Origin: Algoriphagus sp.
GTDB taxonomy: Bacteria; Bacteroidota; Bacteroidia; Cytophagales; Cyclobacteriaceae
Length of the DNA: 64,000 bases
Assembly: GCF_013373065.1 (NCBI RefSeq)
Contig: NZ_JABXIN010000001.1
Coordinates: 217,652 to 281,651, forward strand
Reading direction: 5' to 3'
This document shows positions 17,501 through 25,837 of this stretch, in pieces. The position numbers were made by a program, and so were the translations under genes. The notes below the pieces were generated by a model. That model was not told the DNA's origin and made no database searches. It saw only the letters and a list, made by a program, of their open reading frames with translations. Positions within the stretch are counted from its first letter, which is position 1. Every line of letters starts with the position of its first letter.

Positions 17501-18886
17501 TTAGGCCGCTTGAGGAGCTCCAAACAAGCCTACCATATTTAGAATCAAAAGGATAATTACAATTGGACAAACCCACTTTATAAAGAAGATCCATCCCTTT
17601 CGATATATTCCTTGGAACTTAGGAGCACCCATTGCTAACTCATCCGCAAATTCGCCGATTTTCTGAGCCCAGCCTGTGTAAAGGGAAAGCATCAAACAAA
17701 TCACAATTACGGCGAACGTACCGAAGATAAAGTCCATCGCTCCAAAGAATCCTTCGATAGGATTACTCAAGAAATTAAATCGAATTTCTGCGAAGAAGTT
17801 ACCCGGAATGGATGACAAGGCAGAAGGAATAGACATCAACATCGCTGCAATCCCTACGATCCAAGTCGCCTTGGTTCGGTTCCACTTTCTATCGTCAATT
17901 AGATAAGATACAGGTACTTCCAACATGGAAATAGTGGAAGTCAAAGCTGCAACCATTAAAAGCAAGAAGAACAAAGCTCCGATGACACTTCCACCTGGCA
18001 TCGCATCAAATACTCGAGGCAATACATCGAAAACCAAGGCTGGACCTGCGGCAGGGTCTTTTCCTGGCAACAAAGCAAACAACGCTGGGAATACCATCAA
18101 ACCACCCAATAGAGCGACCATGGTATCCATCCCTGCAATCCATCCAGAAGACTGAATGATGTTGGATTCTTTAGGCAAATACGATCCGAATGTAATCATC
18201 AATCCCCAGCCTACAGACATCGAGAAGAATGCCTGACCAAGTGCTTGAAGAACTACAGTTCCATTGATTTTTGAAAAATCAGGATTCAAATAATATTGAA
18301 TTCCAGCTTCAGCACCTTCCAAAGTTACTGATCGACCAGCAATGAAAATGATGATAATGAACAAGATAGGCATCAAAAACTTCGCTGCCTTTTCAATACC
18401 ACCAGAAATTCCTCCCAATACAATTAGGATGGTAATCAAAATAAATAAGAAGGTGAGTGGAATTACATACAAAGGAGTCTGAACGAACTCCTCAAAATTC
18501 ACAGGGATATTGATAATTTCAGTAACAATATAGCCAACTGTCCATCCAGCAATCACCGAATAGTAGCTAAAAACAAAAAAGCAGACCATCACACAAAGTA
18601 CACCTGCTAGTTGCCAGAATTTATTACCACCAGTATCTCGAATCGCTCCGATTGGGTTTTTACCGGATTTTCTACCGAGTGCGATCTCATTGAAAAGCAA
18701 TGGCAAACCAATGAAAAGAACACAGATCAGGTAAACAAACACGAAGGCTCCACCTCCGTTTTCACCTGTCAGGTATGGAAATCTCCAAATATTTCCTAGG
18801 CCAACTGCTGAACCAGCCGCGGCCATAATAAACCCTAAGCTAGAGCCGAATTGTCCCCTTGAATCGGGAGTTGCGCTTACTGCCAT
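17501..18886 (-). CDS. Neurotransmitter:sodium symporter family transporter
   Basis: A 461-residue polytopic protein of the SNF/NSS family (LeuT fold). The first helix carries the signature GSAVGLGNIWRFPYLTGENGGGAF near residues 26-49, which lines the Na+ and substrate sites in LeuT. About eleven to twelve membrane helices can be traced. Bacterial homologues import amino acids with Na+. It follows the SDR gene on the same strand, 40 bp downstream, so it could be the distal gene of that operon or have its own promoter. A strong terminator follows. Substrate cannot be inferred from sequence by eye. Confidence 0.92.
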   Translation of the reverse strand: MAVSATPDSRGQFGSSLGFIMAAAGSAVGLGNIWRFPYLTGENGGGAFVFVYLICVLFIGLPLLFNEIALGRKSGKNPIGAIRDTGGNKFWQLAGVLCVMVCFFVFSYYSVIAGWTVGYIVTEIINIPVNFEEFVQTPLYVIPLTFLFILITILIVLGGISGGIEKAAKFLMPILFIIIIFIAGRSVTLEGAEAGIQYYLNPDFSKINGTVVLQALGQAFFSMSVGWGLMITFGSYLPKESNIIQSSGWIAGMDTMVALLGGLMVFPALFALLPGKDPAAGPALVFDVLPRVFDAMPGGSVIGALFFLLLMVAALTSTISMLEVPVSYLIDDRKWNRTKATWIVGIAAMLMSIPSALSSIPGNFFAEIRFNFLSNPIEGFFGAMDFIFGTFAVIVICLMLSLYTGWAQKIGEFADELAMGAPKFQGIYRKGWIFFIKWVCPIVIILLILNMVGLFGAPQAA

Positions 18887-18926
18887 AGATAATGCGATTG
18901 TTAAATTTTTGGGAAATAACTGCTTT

Positions 18927-19844
18927 TTAAGAGCTGGCTAAGATAATTTGTTTTGCTAAAATACCAATTGCCGCTCGGAAAGTTTTCGGCTCATAACCCA
19001 ACTCCTTTCGAGCTTTTTCAATGATAAATCCGGTTCGAAGAGGTCTTTTAGCAGGTTGGACAAATCGAGTGGAGTCTGTTTCTTGGATAAGGCTCTTGTC
19101 CAAACCGAAGAAATCCGCTGTCTCGATAGCCATTTCGTAGGGCGTTAAAAAGTCGGGTCCGGAAATATTGAAAACTCCTTCCGCTCCCTTTTCAGCGATC
19201 AAAATACAGCCCTCCGCTAAATCCTCAGCCAAGGTTGGGGTACGGAATTGATCATTCACTACTTGGATGGTTTTTCCTTGCTCTAGGCTTTCCTTTACCC
19301 ATAAAACAATATTGGTCCGACTCAAGCCTGGAGAAATTCCAAAAACCAAAACGGTTCTTGCGATCGTCCATTTTAAGTTTGAGTAACGAACCAATTCCTC
19401 AGCATCCAGCTTGGTCTGTCCATAATAATTGACTGGATCTGGATCTTCTTCTTCGGTCAATGGTCCCTTGTTCCCAGAAAAAATAAAATCTGTAGAAACG
19501 AAAATAAAATGAGGCTGGAAATGCTGGGATGCATCTAATAGGTATTTGGTAGCCAGTACATTCGCACGATAACAAGCCTCTTGATTTTGCTCGCAGACAT
19601 CAACATGTGTCATGGCTGCTCCATGAATGATAATATCAGGATGGTACTTTTCAAGCGTCTTTTTTACGGCTTCTTCATCCTCTATATCCAGAGAAACGTA
19701 TTCAAAACTTTTTTCCTTCAAGCGGCAAGGCCCTCTTCCACTGGCTATGATTTCAAAATCACCTTTCTCTAGCAAGCGGTAAATAAGCTTTTGCCCCAAC
19801 AAACCATTCGCTCCAGTGATAAATATTCGTTTTTTACTTCCCAT
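18927..19844 (-). CDS. NAD(P)-dependent SDR, RfbD-like sugar nucleotide reductase
   Basis: A 305-residue extended short-chain dehydrogenase. The Rossmann motif TGANGLLGQKL lies at residues 10-20 and the catalytic YxxxK is YYGQTKLDAEE near residue 140. The layout, length and segment GAAMTHVDVCEQNQEACYRANV resemble dTDP-4-dehydrorhamnose reductase (RmlD) family members; no other rml gene is nearby, so a true rhamnose role is doubtful. It overlaps the upstream PPIase gene by 11 bp, placing it last or near last in a long operon. Substrate is unknown. Confidence 0.85.
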   Translation of the reverse strand: MGSKKRIFITGANGLLGQKLIYRLLEKGDFEIIASGRGPCRLKEKSFEYVSLDIEDEEAVKKTLEKYHPDIIIHGAAMTHVDVCEQNQEACYRANVLATKYLLDASQHFQPHFIFVSTDFIFSGNKGPLTEEEDPDPVNYYGQTKLDAEELVRYSNLKWTIARTVLVFGISPGLSRTNIVLWVKESLEQGKTIQVVNDQFRTPTLAEDLAEGCILIAEKGAEGVFNISGPDFLTPYEMAIETADFFGLDKSLIQETDSTRFVQPAKRPLRTGFIIEKARKELGYEPKTFRAAIGILAKQIILASS

Positions 19845-20679
19845 CCTCTATGATATATCCAAATTCACGTTCGATTTGTGCTGGAGTCATCGCTTCCACT
19901 CTGATAGTCATGTAAATGGGATCCAAGGGCTTATCTCGAGAACCTCGAGGTTCCAAAGAAATTTTTTCAGCAACTTCCAAGCCTTGAATCACCTCTCCAA
20001 AAACAGTATACTCTCCATCCAAATGAGGTGTCCCCCCTACCGTGGTATAAGCTTCCAACTGTTCAGCAGAAAGGTCTTTGGTCAATTTGAGGTTAAGTGA
20101 CTGCTCTATTTCATCCCTCTTGGATAGAATCAATCGCGTCAGGGAATCAAAGTCTTGTTGTTCGTAGAGTTGCGTATAAGTGGCTCGAAGCGAATCCTGG
20201 CTTTGCAATTGTACATATTGCATAAATGCAGCCTGCAGTTTCGCCATATCGGTAGTAAGCTCCAATTCATCATAAACTTGTCCCAAAACAATGTAAAATT
20301 GGGATCCACTGGATCTGCGCTCTGGGTTAATATTATTCCCCTGACGAGCGGCAGCTATCATCCCTTTTTTGTGGAAATGGTTTGGCCGAATCTCTGCTGG
20401 CAAAGTAGGCCATTCCTCAGCGGGCATTTCTTCTTTTGAGAAAACATCCCCACCCTGCACCATAAATTCCGGAATGACCCGGTGAAATTCAGTAGAATCA
20501 AATCTACCTGCCTCAGCTAATTCGATAAAGTTGGATTTATGGACGGGAGTATCATCGAAAAGAACCGCCACGATTTCTCCATACCGGGTATCGATTCGAA
20601 TTACTTGTTCCTTTTGGCCAGCGCAGCCCAAAAATCCCAAAAAAACAAGGACCCAAAACCAATGATATTTCTTACTCAT
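19834..20679 (-). CDS. Cyclophilin-type peptidyl-prolyl isomerase lipoprotein
   Basis: A 281-residue lipoprotein with Cys at residue 19 (LGFLGC). It catalyses cis-trans isomerisation of proline peptide bonds in the periplasm. The core motif FHRVIPEFMVQGGD appears near residues 60-73 and the later core strand TVFGEVIQGLEVAEKI near 223-238. Between the two halves is an insertion of roughly 90 residues (around DELELTTDMAKLQAAFMQYV), typical of larger Bacteroidota cyclophilins. The conserved FXXXXNNXXGSQFY-like segment reads RRSSGSQFYIVLG. It overlaps hemC by 4 bp (ATGA) and the SDR gene by 11 bp. Confidence 0.88.
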   Translation of the reverse strand: MSKKYHWFWVLVFLGFLGCAGQKEQVIRIDTRYGEIVAVLFDDTPVHKSNFIELAEAGRFDSTEFHRVIPEFMVQGGDVFSKEEMPAEEWPTLPAEIRPNHFHKKGMIAAARQGNNINPERRSSGSQFYIVLGQVYDELELTTDMAKLQAAFMQYVQLQSQDSLRATYTQLYEQQDFDSLTRLILSKRDEIEQSLNLKLTKDLSAEQLEAYTTVGGTPHLDGEYTVFGEVIQGLEVAEKISLEPRGSRDKPLDPIYMTIRVEAMTPAQIEREFGYIIEDGK

Positions 20680-21611
20680 GTATTTAATTTTGATTTGATA
20701 TCAACAAGAATTTCCTGTCCGCCTGCTTCCAATACCTCCTGAGCTAATTGCTCACCAAGTTTTTCGGGATTTTCCCTTTCTCCCTCCACTTCAAAACAGA
20801 TTCTTTTTTGCCCATCCAAACTTACAATCCCTCCCTTTAATTGAAGCTTGCCTTGTTTTTCAGATGCAAGAGCAAAAACAGGAATGCTACAACCTCCTTC
20901 TAAAACCCGAAGATACGCCCGTTCCGCACGAAGCATATAGGAAGTAGAGAGGTCATTGCAAGCCTTTATGATTTGTTCTCGAATGGTAGTATCTAAGTTT
21001 TTGGAGGACTCAATCGCCACTGAACCTTGACCTACAGCAGGAATAAACTCCTCCAATAAAAGATTTTCGACAATTTTTTCATCATATCCCATTCGGTGTA
21101 CTCCGGCGAAGGCTAGCAACAAAGCATCACACAAGCCTTCCTCCATTTTTCGGATTCGGGTTTGGAGATTACCTCGGACTTCTACCGTTTTGATGTGGGG
21201 ATAAAAATGCTTCAAGGTAGCCACCCGACGTGTAGAAGAAGTTCCTAAAACCAGTGGCTTACCTGTATTTTTCAAAGAAATCCCAGATTTATGAGACAGC
21301 AATACATCATGGGCCTGTTCCCGCTGGGTAAAGGCAATGATCTCAAACTCATCGGGTAAGTTGGACTGCATATCCTTTGCGGAATGAACCGCAATATCTA
21401 TTCGGCCATCCAACAATTGATCTTCTAACTCCTGCGTAAAAACCCCCTTGGATCCGATCTTTGAAATGGACACATCCAAAATCTGATCACCTTTGGTGTC
21501 GATAATTATAATTTCGGACTCAAGACCTGCACTTTTCAACAAATCCTGAACATGATATGCCTGCCAGAGCGCCAATTTGCTCCCTCTCGTCCCAATCTTA
21601 ATTTTTCTCAT
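20676..21611 (-). CDS. hemC: Hydroxymethylbilane synthase (porphobilinogen deaminase)
   Basis: A 311-residue HemC, which joins four porphobilinogen molecules into hydroxymethylbilane in haem synthesis. The substrate-binding segments [13 protein letters not shown] (122-134) and [11 protein letters not shown] (145-155) are intact, as are HSAKDM near 76-81. The dipyrromethane cofactor attaches at Cys241 in LEGGCSIP. Usual length. It overlaps rimK by 4 bp upstream and the PPIase gene by 4 bp downstream, so it is embedded in an operon of mixed functions rather than with hemD or hemA. hemE and hemB occur later in the window in separate transcription units. Confidence 0.97.
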   Translation of the reverse strand: MRKIKIGTRGSKLALWQAYHVQDLLKSAGLESEIIIIDTKGDQILDVSISKIGSKGVFTQELEDQLLDGRIDIAVHSAKDMQSNLPDEFEIIAFTQREQAHDVLLSHKSGISLKNTGKPLVLGTSSTRRVATLKHFYPHIKTVEVRGNLQTRIRKMEEGLCDALLLAFAGVHRMGYDEKIVENLLLEEFIPAVGQGSVAIESSKNLDTTIREQIIKACNDLSTSYMLRAERAYLRVLEGGCSIPVFALASEKQGKLQLKGGIVSLDGQKRICFEVEGERENPEKLGEQLAQEVLEAGGQEILVDIKSKLNT

Positions 21612-22516
21612 TGATCTGCTCCTCGCTTGGGAGATTTCTTCTGAACTCCTTCTTCAATAAATTTTATAATTGCTCCCGCAATATCGATTCCTGTCGCTTT
21701 TTCAATTCCTTCCAAACCAGGGGAACTATTCACTTCCAAAATCAAAGGTCCGCGGGAAGATTGCAACATATCCACTCCGGCCACATCCAGCCCCAAAGCC
21801 TTCGCCGCCCCGAGTGCAGCAGCCCGTTCGGCTCGACTGAGTTTGATGATGGTTGCTTTCCCTCCGCGATGAAGATTGGAACGAAATTCACCTTCCGCTC
21901 CTTGTCGCTTCATGGCACCCACTACCTTTCCATTCACTACAAAGGCTCGGATATCAGCTCCTTTTGCTTCTTTGATGAATTCTTGAACAATGATACGGGC
22001 CTTCAAACCATGAAACGCCTCGATCACCGATTGGCCTGCTTTCTTTGTTTCCGCCAGCACCACACCCAAGCCTTGTGTGCCTTCCAATAATTTGATAATC
22101 AAGGGAGCTCCGCCAACATGCTCGATTATTTGTTTTTCTCCACCTTTGGAAAAGTTGGTGAAGGCCGTTTTTGGCATTCCCAGCCCAGCCTTTGAAAGGA
22201 TCTGCAAACTCCTCAGCTTATCCCTACTTCGTACGATGGCCTGGGAATTATTCGCAGAAAACGCTCCCATCAACTCAAACTGGCGGACTACTGCAGTTCC
22301 ATAAAATGTCACAGAAGCACCAATTCGGGGAATAATCGCATCAATATCAGTTAATTTTTGACCTTTGAAAATAATAGAAGGTCCCTCCTGCTCAATAATC
22401 AAATCACAAATACTGTGATCGACCACTAACGCTTCATGACCAGCCGCTTGGATCGCCTCTACAAGTCTTCTTGTAGAGTATAAATTTGAGTTTCGAGAAA
22501 GCACAGCGATCTTCAT
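21608..22516 (-). CDS. rimK: RimK-family ATP-grasp glutamate ligase
   Basis: A 302-residue ATP-grasp ligase close to RimK, which adds glutamates to ribosomal protein S6 or makes poly-glutamate. Recognisable parts are the N-terminal [18 protein letters not shown], the ATP-binding segment [19 protein letters not shown] near 133-151, [19 protein letters not shown] near 177-195, and the metal-binding C-terminal stretch [21 protein letters not shown]. It lies 2 bp after a RimB-like protease gene, reproducing the rimB-rimK pairing seen in other bacteria. About 20 residues of charged C-terminal tail (QKKSPKRG) could contact RNA or ribosome. Confidence 0.92.
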   Translation of the reverse strand: MKIAVLSRNSNLYSTRRLVEAIQAAGHEALVVDHSICDLIIEQEGPSIIFKGQKLTDIDAIIPRIGASVTFYGTAVVRQFELMGAFSANNSQAIVRSRDKLRSLQILSKAGLGMPKTAFTNFSKGGEKQIIEHVGGAPLIIKLLEGTQGLGVVLAETKKAGQSVIEAFHGLKARIIVQEFIKEAKGADIRAFVVNGKVVGAMKRQGAEGEFRSNLHRGGKATIIKLSRAERAAALGAAKALGLDVAGVDMLQSSRGPLILEVNSSPGLEGIEKATGIDIAGAIIKFIEEGVQKKSPKRGADQ

Positions 22517-22518
22517 GA

Positions 22519-22968
22519 CTAGTCGTGATTATAATTTTTAGAAAGATTTATCTGGTCAACATCGACCAAGAAGCGTCCTTTGAGGATTTTTCTCCCCAAA
22601 AGAATAGCATTTTTCATTTTTGAGCGATCAGTTAGGGTAAATTCCGCGATAAACCGTTCTCCTGCCAGCTCGATCTCAGTTTCAATGAGATAACGGAATT
22701 CTGCCTGACCGAAGGAATTTTTCACTTTTTTCTCACGGAATTTTTCAAAAACAACTTCCTCTCCCGTAAACTTTCGATGGCCTGGCATCAATACCTGGAA
22801 AACCAATTTTCGTTTTCCATCCCGCTCTTCAACTCGGATATTTTCAGCATGAATGGCACTGGTGTAGGCACCCGTATCCACTTTGGCCCAAACCGCAGAA
22901 AGCCCCAACCCAAAGAGGTTGATTTTTTCCTTCCGACCAATGATTTTATTAGGCTGCTTTTTTTGCAT
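22519..22968 (-). CDS. RimB-like retropepsin-fold protease (ATP-dependent zinc protease family)
   Basis: A 149-residue protein of PF05618, annotated in databases as ATP-dependent zinc protease and structurally a retropepsin-like fold. The key motif is [14 protein letters not shown] near residues 29-42, where DTGA is the aspartic-protease-like active site; [15 protein letters not shown] near 122-136 is the other conserved segment. In Pseudomonas the RimB member of this family cleaves glutamates added by RimK. Here it sits directly before rimK (2 bp) and its start lies 20 bp inside holB, so the three are coupled. Confidence 0.88.
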   Translation of the reverse strand: MQKKQPNKIIGRKEKINLFGLGLSAVWAKVDTGAYTSAIHAENIRVEERDGKRKLVFQVLMPGHRKFTGEEVVFEKFREKKVKNSFGQAEFRYLIETEIELAGERFIAEFTLTDRSKMKNAILLGRKILKGRFLVDVDQINLSKNYNHD

Positions 22969-24100
22969 AGCGCGCTAGTAGCAAAAGAATATCCATGGAA
23001 AGATCCGTGAAAATCAATTTAGCATTTCCATTTCTATCCAAATGATAAATCGCCTCATTGAATTTTTCATACAATTCCGAAGCAGCATCTTCGTCCAAAA
23101 CATGGGTGGCAATTTTTTCGACGAAATCCCGATCTTCTCCCTGCGTCCGGAGCATTTGATCCAATTGCGCATTGTGAAGCAAAATTTCTCGAGCAACGTT
23201 CATCCCGGTTTGGAAAATAGACCGCTGAAAATCCAAATCTGTCTTTTGAAATTTCTCTGCTAAATCGAAAATTTCACTAAATCTTCGGATTCCACAAAGT
23301 CGAAACCAGTCACGAACCCAGATGACCTGCCGATCTTCCACCTGGTCAACCATGCGCAAAGCAGCCCGAATATTTCCGTCGGCAATCATAGAGACCTGTT
23401 TAGCAACTTGCTCATCACATTTCCCGGATTCAACCAAGAAATTCTGAATCTCCTCATCCGTAAAACCCCTAACATTTATTTTTTGGGTTCGGGACAAGAT
23501 TGTCGTTAGCAATTGGTCCGGTTGACTAGTGACCAACATGAAGAAGGTTCCAGGCTGGGGTTCTTCCAATATTTTCAAAAGGGCATTAGAAGCTTCAATA
23601 TTGAGGTATTCCACCCCCCAGATCATCATGATTTTATAACTCCCTTCAAAAGAAGACAGCGCCAAAGAACGGATCACTTCCCGTGCGGCACCTACTGAGA
23701 TATTCAGCTTTTTCTTTTCAAAATGATTTAAATGAATGAAGTCTTGGATATTCCCATAGGTCTGATGGGTGCAAAAATCACGGAAATTGGCTACCAGCTT
23801 CGCATTGACTTCATCTGCCTTTTTTTCTTCTTCTTTGGTAAGGCTCACCCGAGGAAAAACAAAATTGAAATCCGGCATGACCAATTTGGCCATTCGCTGA
23901 CAGGAACCACACTGACCGCAGGAATCTTCTTCCGTTCGATTCTCACAATATAAATAGGTCGCCAAAGCTATAGGCATACCTAAGGAAGCCGAACCTTCCG
24001 GGCCATGAAACAATAAGGAATGCGCCAAATGGTTCTGCTGAACCGCCTTGGTCAATCGTTCTTTCGTCTCTTTTAATCCAGGGATTTGTGCAAACTGCAT
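22949..24100 (-). CDS. holB: DNA polymerase III subunit delta'
   Basis: A 383-residue clamp-loader subunit. The AAA+ N-domain starts with HSLLFHGPEGSASLG near residue 27, where the Walker A lysine is lost (PEGSASLG), as expected for delta', which does not hydrolyse ATP. A zinc-binding set CENRTEEDSCGQCGSC is at about 52-67. The sensor/SRC region reads TILSRTQKINVRGF near residue 206, and NALLKILEEPQPGTFFMLVTS near 173-193 is highly typical. It follows the GlmU-like gene by 18 bp and overlaps the RimB-like gene. Confidence 0.93.
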   Translation of the reverse strand: MQFAQIPGLKETKERLTKAVQQNHLAHSLLFHGPEGSASLGMPIALATYLYCENRTEEDSCGQCGSCQRMAKLVMPDFNFVFPRVSLTKEEEKKADEVNAKLVANFRDFCTHQTYGNIQDFIHLNHFEKKKLNISVGAAREVIRSLALSSFEGSYKIMMIWGVEYLNIEASNALLKILEEPQPGTFFMLVTSQPDQLLTTILSRTQKINVRGFTDEEIQNFLVESGKCDEQVAKQVSMIADGNIRAALRMVDQVEDRQVIWVRDWFRLCGIRRFSEIFDLAEKFQKTDLDFQRSIFQTGMNVAREILLHNAQLDQMLRTQGEDRDFVEKIATHVLDEDAASELYEKFNEAIYHLDRNGNAKLIFTDLSMDILLLLARYAKKAA

Positions 24101-24118
24101 GCTTTTCGCGTCAAGGGA

Positions 24119-25309
24119 TTATTTTTCCCAAATTCTGTAGTTCTTGGTTAAATCAAAAACTTTCTGGAGCATTTCTTCTTCCACTTGATTCCAAGCTACT
24201 TTTCGTCTCGCCATGACAGCTTGAGCAGTTTGGGCAAATTTTGGAAACTGAAAGGTGGAAAAACCTGCAGCCCCACCCCATGCGAAAGACGGAATAAAGT
24301 TCCTTGGAAAACCATCCCCAAAAATATTGGCTCCTACTCCGACAACCGTTCCTGTATTGAACATGGTATTGATTCCACACTTGGAATGATCCCCCATCAT
24401 TAATCCACAGAATTGAAGCCCAGTATTTGAAAAGCCTCCACGGACATAATCCCAAAGCTTTACGGGCGCATAATTATTTTTCAAATTGGAGGTATTGGTA
24501 TCTGCTCCCAGATTACACCATTCTCCGATGACCGAATTCCCAAGAAAACCTTCATGACCTTTATTGGAATAACCAAAAATCACCGAATTCGATACTTCTC
24601 CTCCTACTTTGGAATGCGGACCAACGGTGGTATCTCCTCGAAGTTTGGCCCCCATATTAACCGTCGATCCTTCACAAAGGGCGAATGGACCCCGAATAAG
24701 CGACCCTTCTTGAATTTCCGTGTTTTTTCCGATGTAGATAGGACCATTTTCGGCATTCAAAACCGCTGCCCGAATCAAGGCTCCTTCTTCAATAAAAATA
24801 TTTTCAGGGGCATAAACCTTGGTGTGAGGATCTGAAATTTCCTGACTTTTTTTACCACGGGTCAATAAGTCAAAATCACGTTTGATCTCTGTTCCATTAT
24901 GCTGAAAAATCTCCCAGGTCTTGGTTAGAAGCTGGGGGTCGGCATGAAGCTGAACCACTTCCTTTTGAGTAGCGGCACTTAAATTCTTTTCCGTCTCACC
25001 GATGTAGCAGGCAAGTAAAGTTTTTCCTGCATAAAGTGCTTGCCCTTCTTTAAGACCTTGAATTTCTTGAATGATTTCAGCCGTTGGGATCAACCCGCCA
25101 TTGATAGCCAAACGCGCACCTTCATTTCGGGGATATTTTTCCTGCAAATAATCTTGCGTCAAAAAAGAAACTTCCTTGCCTGAAATTTTTTCCCATTTCT
25201 CAGCAATGGTCAATATCCCTATCCGAATAGCAGCAATCGGGCGAGTAAAAGTAAAGGGAAGCAAAGCCCCTCGAATAGACGGGTCATCAAATAAAAGCAG
25301 ATTTTCCAT
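24119..25309 (-). CDS. GlmU-like sugar nucleotidyltransferase with left-handed beta-helix
   Basis: About 396 residues from MENLLLFDDP (25309). The frame is open 33 bp further upstream, but that part lies in the rpmE2 terminator, so the internal ATG is the start. The N-terminal half is a diverged nucleotidyltransferase (LLPFTFTRPIAAIRIGILT); the C-terminal half has hexapeptide repeats forming a left-handed beta-helix (IYIGKNTEIQEGSLIRGPF, NSVIGEWCNLGADTNTSNL), like the GlmU acetyltransferase domain. This fits the alternative bacterial GlmU-like family found in Bacteroidota, thought to make UDP-GlcNAc or a related nucleotide sugar. It heads the operon with holB, rimB-like, rimK and hemC. Confidence 0.88.
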   Translation of the reverse strand: MENLLLFDDPSIRGALLPFTFTRPIAAIRIGILTIAEKWEKISGKEVSFLTQDYLQEKYPRNEGARLAINGGLIPTAEIIQEIQGLKEGQALYAGKTLLACYIGETEKNLSAATQKEVVQLHADPQLLTKTWEIFQHNGTEIKRDFDLLTRGKKSQEISDPHTKVYAPENIFIEEGALIRAAVLNAENGPIYIGKNTEIQEGSLIRGPFALCEGSTVNMGAKLRGDTTVGPHSKVGGEVSNSVIFGYSNKGHEGFLGNSVIGEWCNLGADTNTSNLKNNYAPVKLWDYVRGGFSNTGLQFCGLMMGDHSKCGINTMFNTGTVVGVGANIFGDGFPRNFIPSFAWGGAAGFSTFQFPKFAQTAQAVMARRKVAWNQVEEEMLQKVFDLTKNYRIWEK

Positions 25310-25321
25310 GTGGCAAAAATA

Positions 25322-25359
25322 AAAAAGTCTCCCGGAATCCATGCTCCGGGAGACTTTTT
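25322..25359 (-). terminator. Terminator of rpmE2
   Basis: A perfect 15-bp stem, AAAAAGTCTCCCGGA (25322-25336) with its complement at 25345-25359, and an 8-nt loop. On the minus strand it ends in a T run. It separates rpmE2 from the GlmU-like operon, whose start codon lies about 13 bp further on. Confidence 0.93.
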
Positions 25360-25378
25360 GAACAGTCTTTGTATCGAC

Positions 25379-25624
25379 TTATTTCTTCGCGTATCTTCTG
25401 TTGAATTTCTCCACTCGACCAGCAGTATCCAACAACATCTTCTTTCCAGTGTAGAAAGGATGAGACTCGGAACTAACTTCGATCTTGTACAGCGGATATT
25501 CATTACCATCTTCCCAAAGGATCGTTTCGTTGGTTTCGATGGTAGATTGGGTCAAGAATTTAAACTCAGAAGAAGTGTCATAAAACACTACTGGTCTGTA
25601 GTTTGGATGAATATCTTTTTTCAT
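25379..25624 (-). CDS. rpmE2: 50S ribosomal protein L31 type B
   Basis: An 81-residue L31. It begins [20 protein letters not shown] and ends with [11 protein letters not shown], both conserved. The zinc-binding cysteines of type A L31 are absent, so this is the zinc-free type B. Type B is usually the sole form in Bacteroidota. It is monocistronic: own promoter upstream, strong terminator downstream. Confidence 0.97.
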   Translation of the reverse strand: MKKDIHPNYRPVVFYDTSSEFKFLTQSTIETNETILWEDGNEYPLYKIEVSSESHPFYTGKKMLLDTAGRVEKFNRRYAKK

Positions 25625-25663
25625 ATCTTCAGTGTTTTTGTCTGCGCTTGCTCAAATGAGGCA

Positions 25664-25695
25664 CAAAGTTATCCTTTTTGAAATAAGCCACCAAA
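25664..25695 (-). promoter_or_regulatory. Bacteroidota-type promoter of rpmE2
   Basis: On the minus strand the -7 element reads TAACTTTG (plus 25664-25671), matching TAnnTTTG, and a -33 TTTG (plus 25692-25695) lies 20 nt upstream. Transcription would start about 35 bp before the rpmE2 ATG. Confidence 0.75.
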
Positions 25696-25837
25696 TCTTT
25701 ATAAAAAATAATCGAAGGCATCTCGAATTTTTAAGATAAAACTTTAAAAACCCTCCGCAATCAGACCCAAAACTACTATTTTTCAAATCGATTGTGGGGA
25801 AATCCCAAAAAACACTTTCTAAGCTGAACTTCCTTTT

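Noticed and set aside
21611..22090. 159-codon plus-strand frame opposite rimK
   Set aside because: Shadow of the conserved rimK frame on the minus strand.
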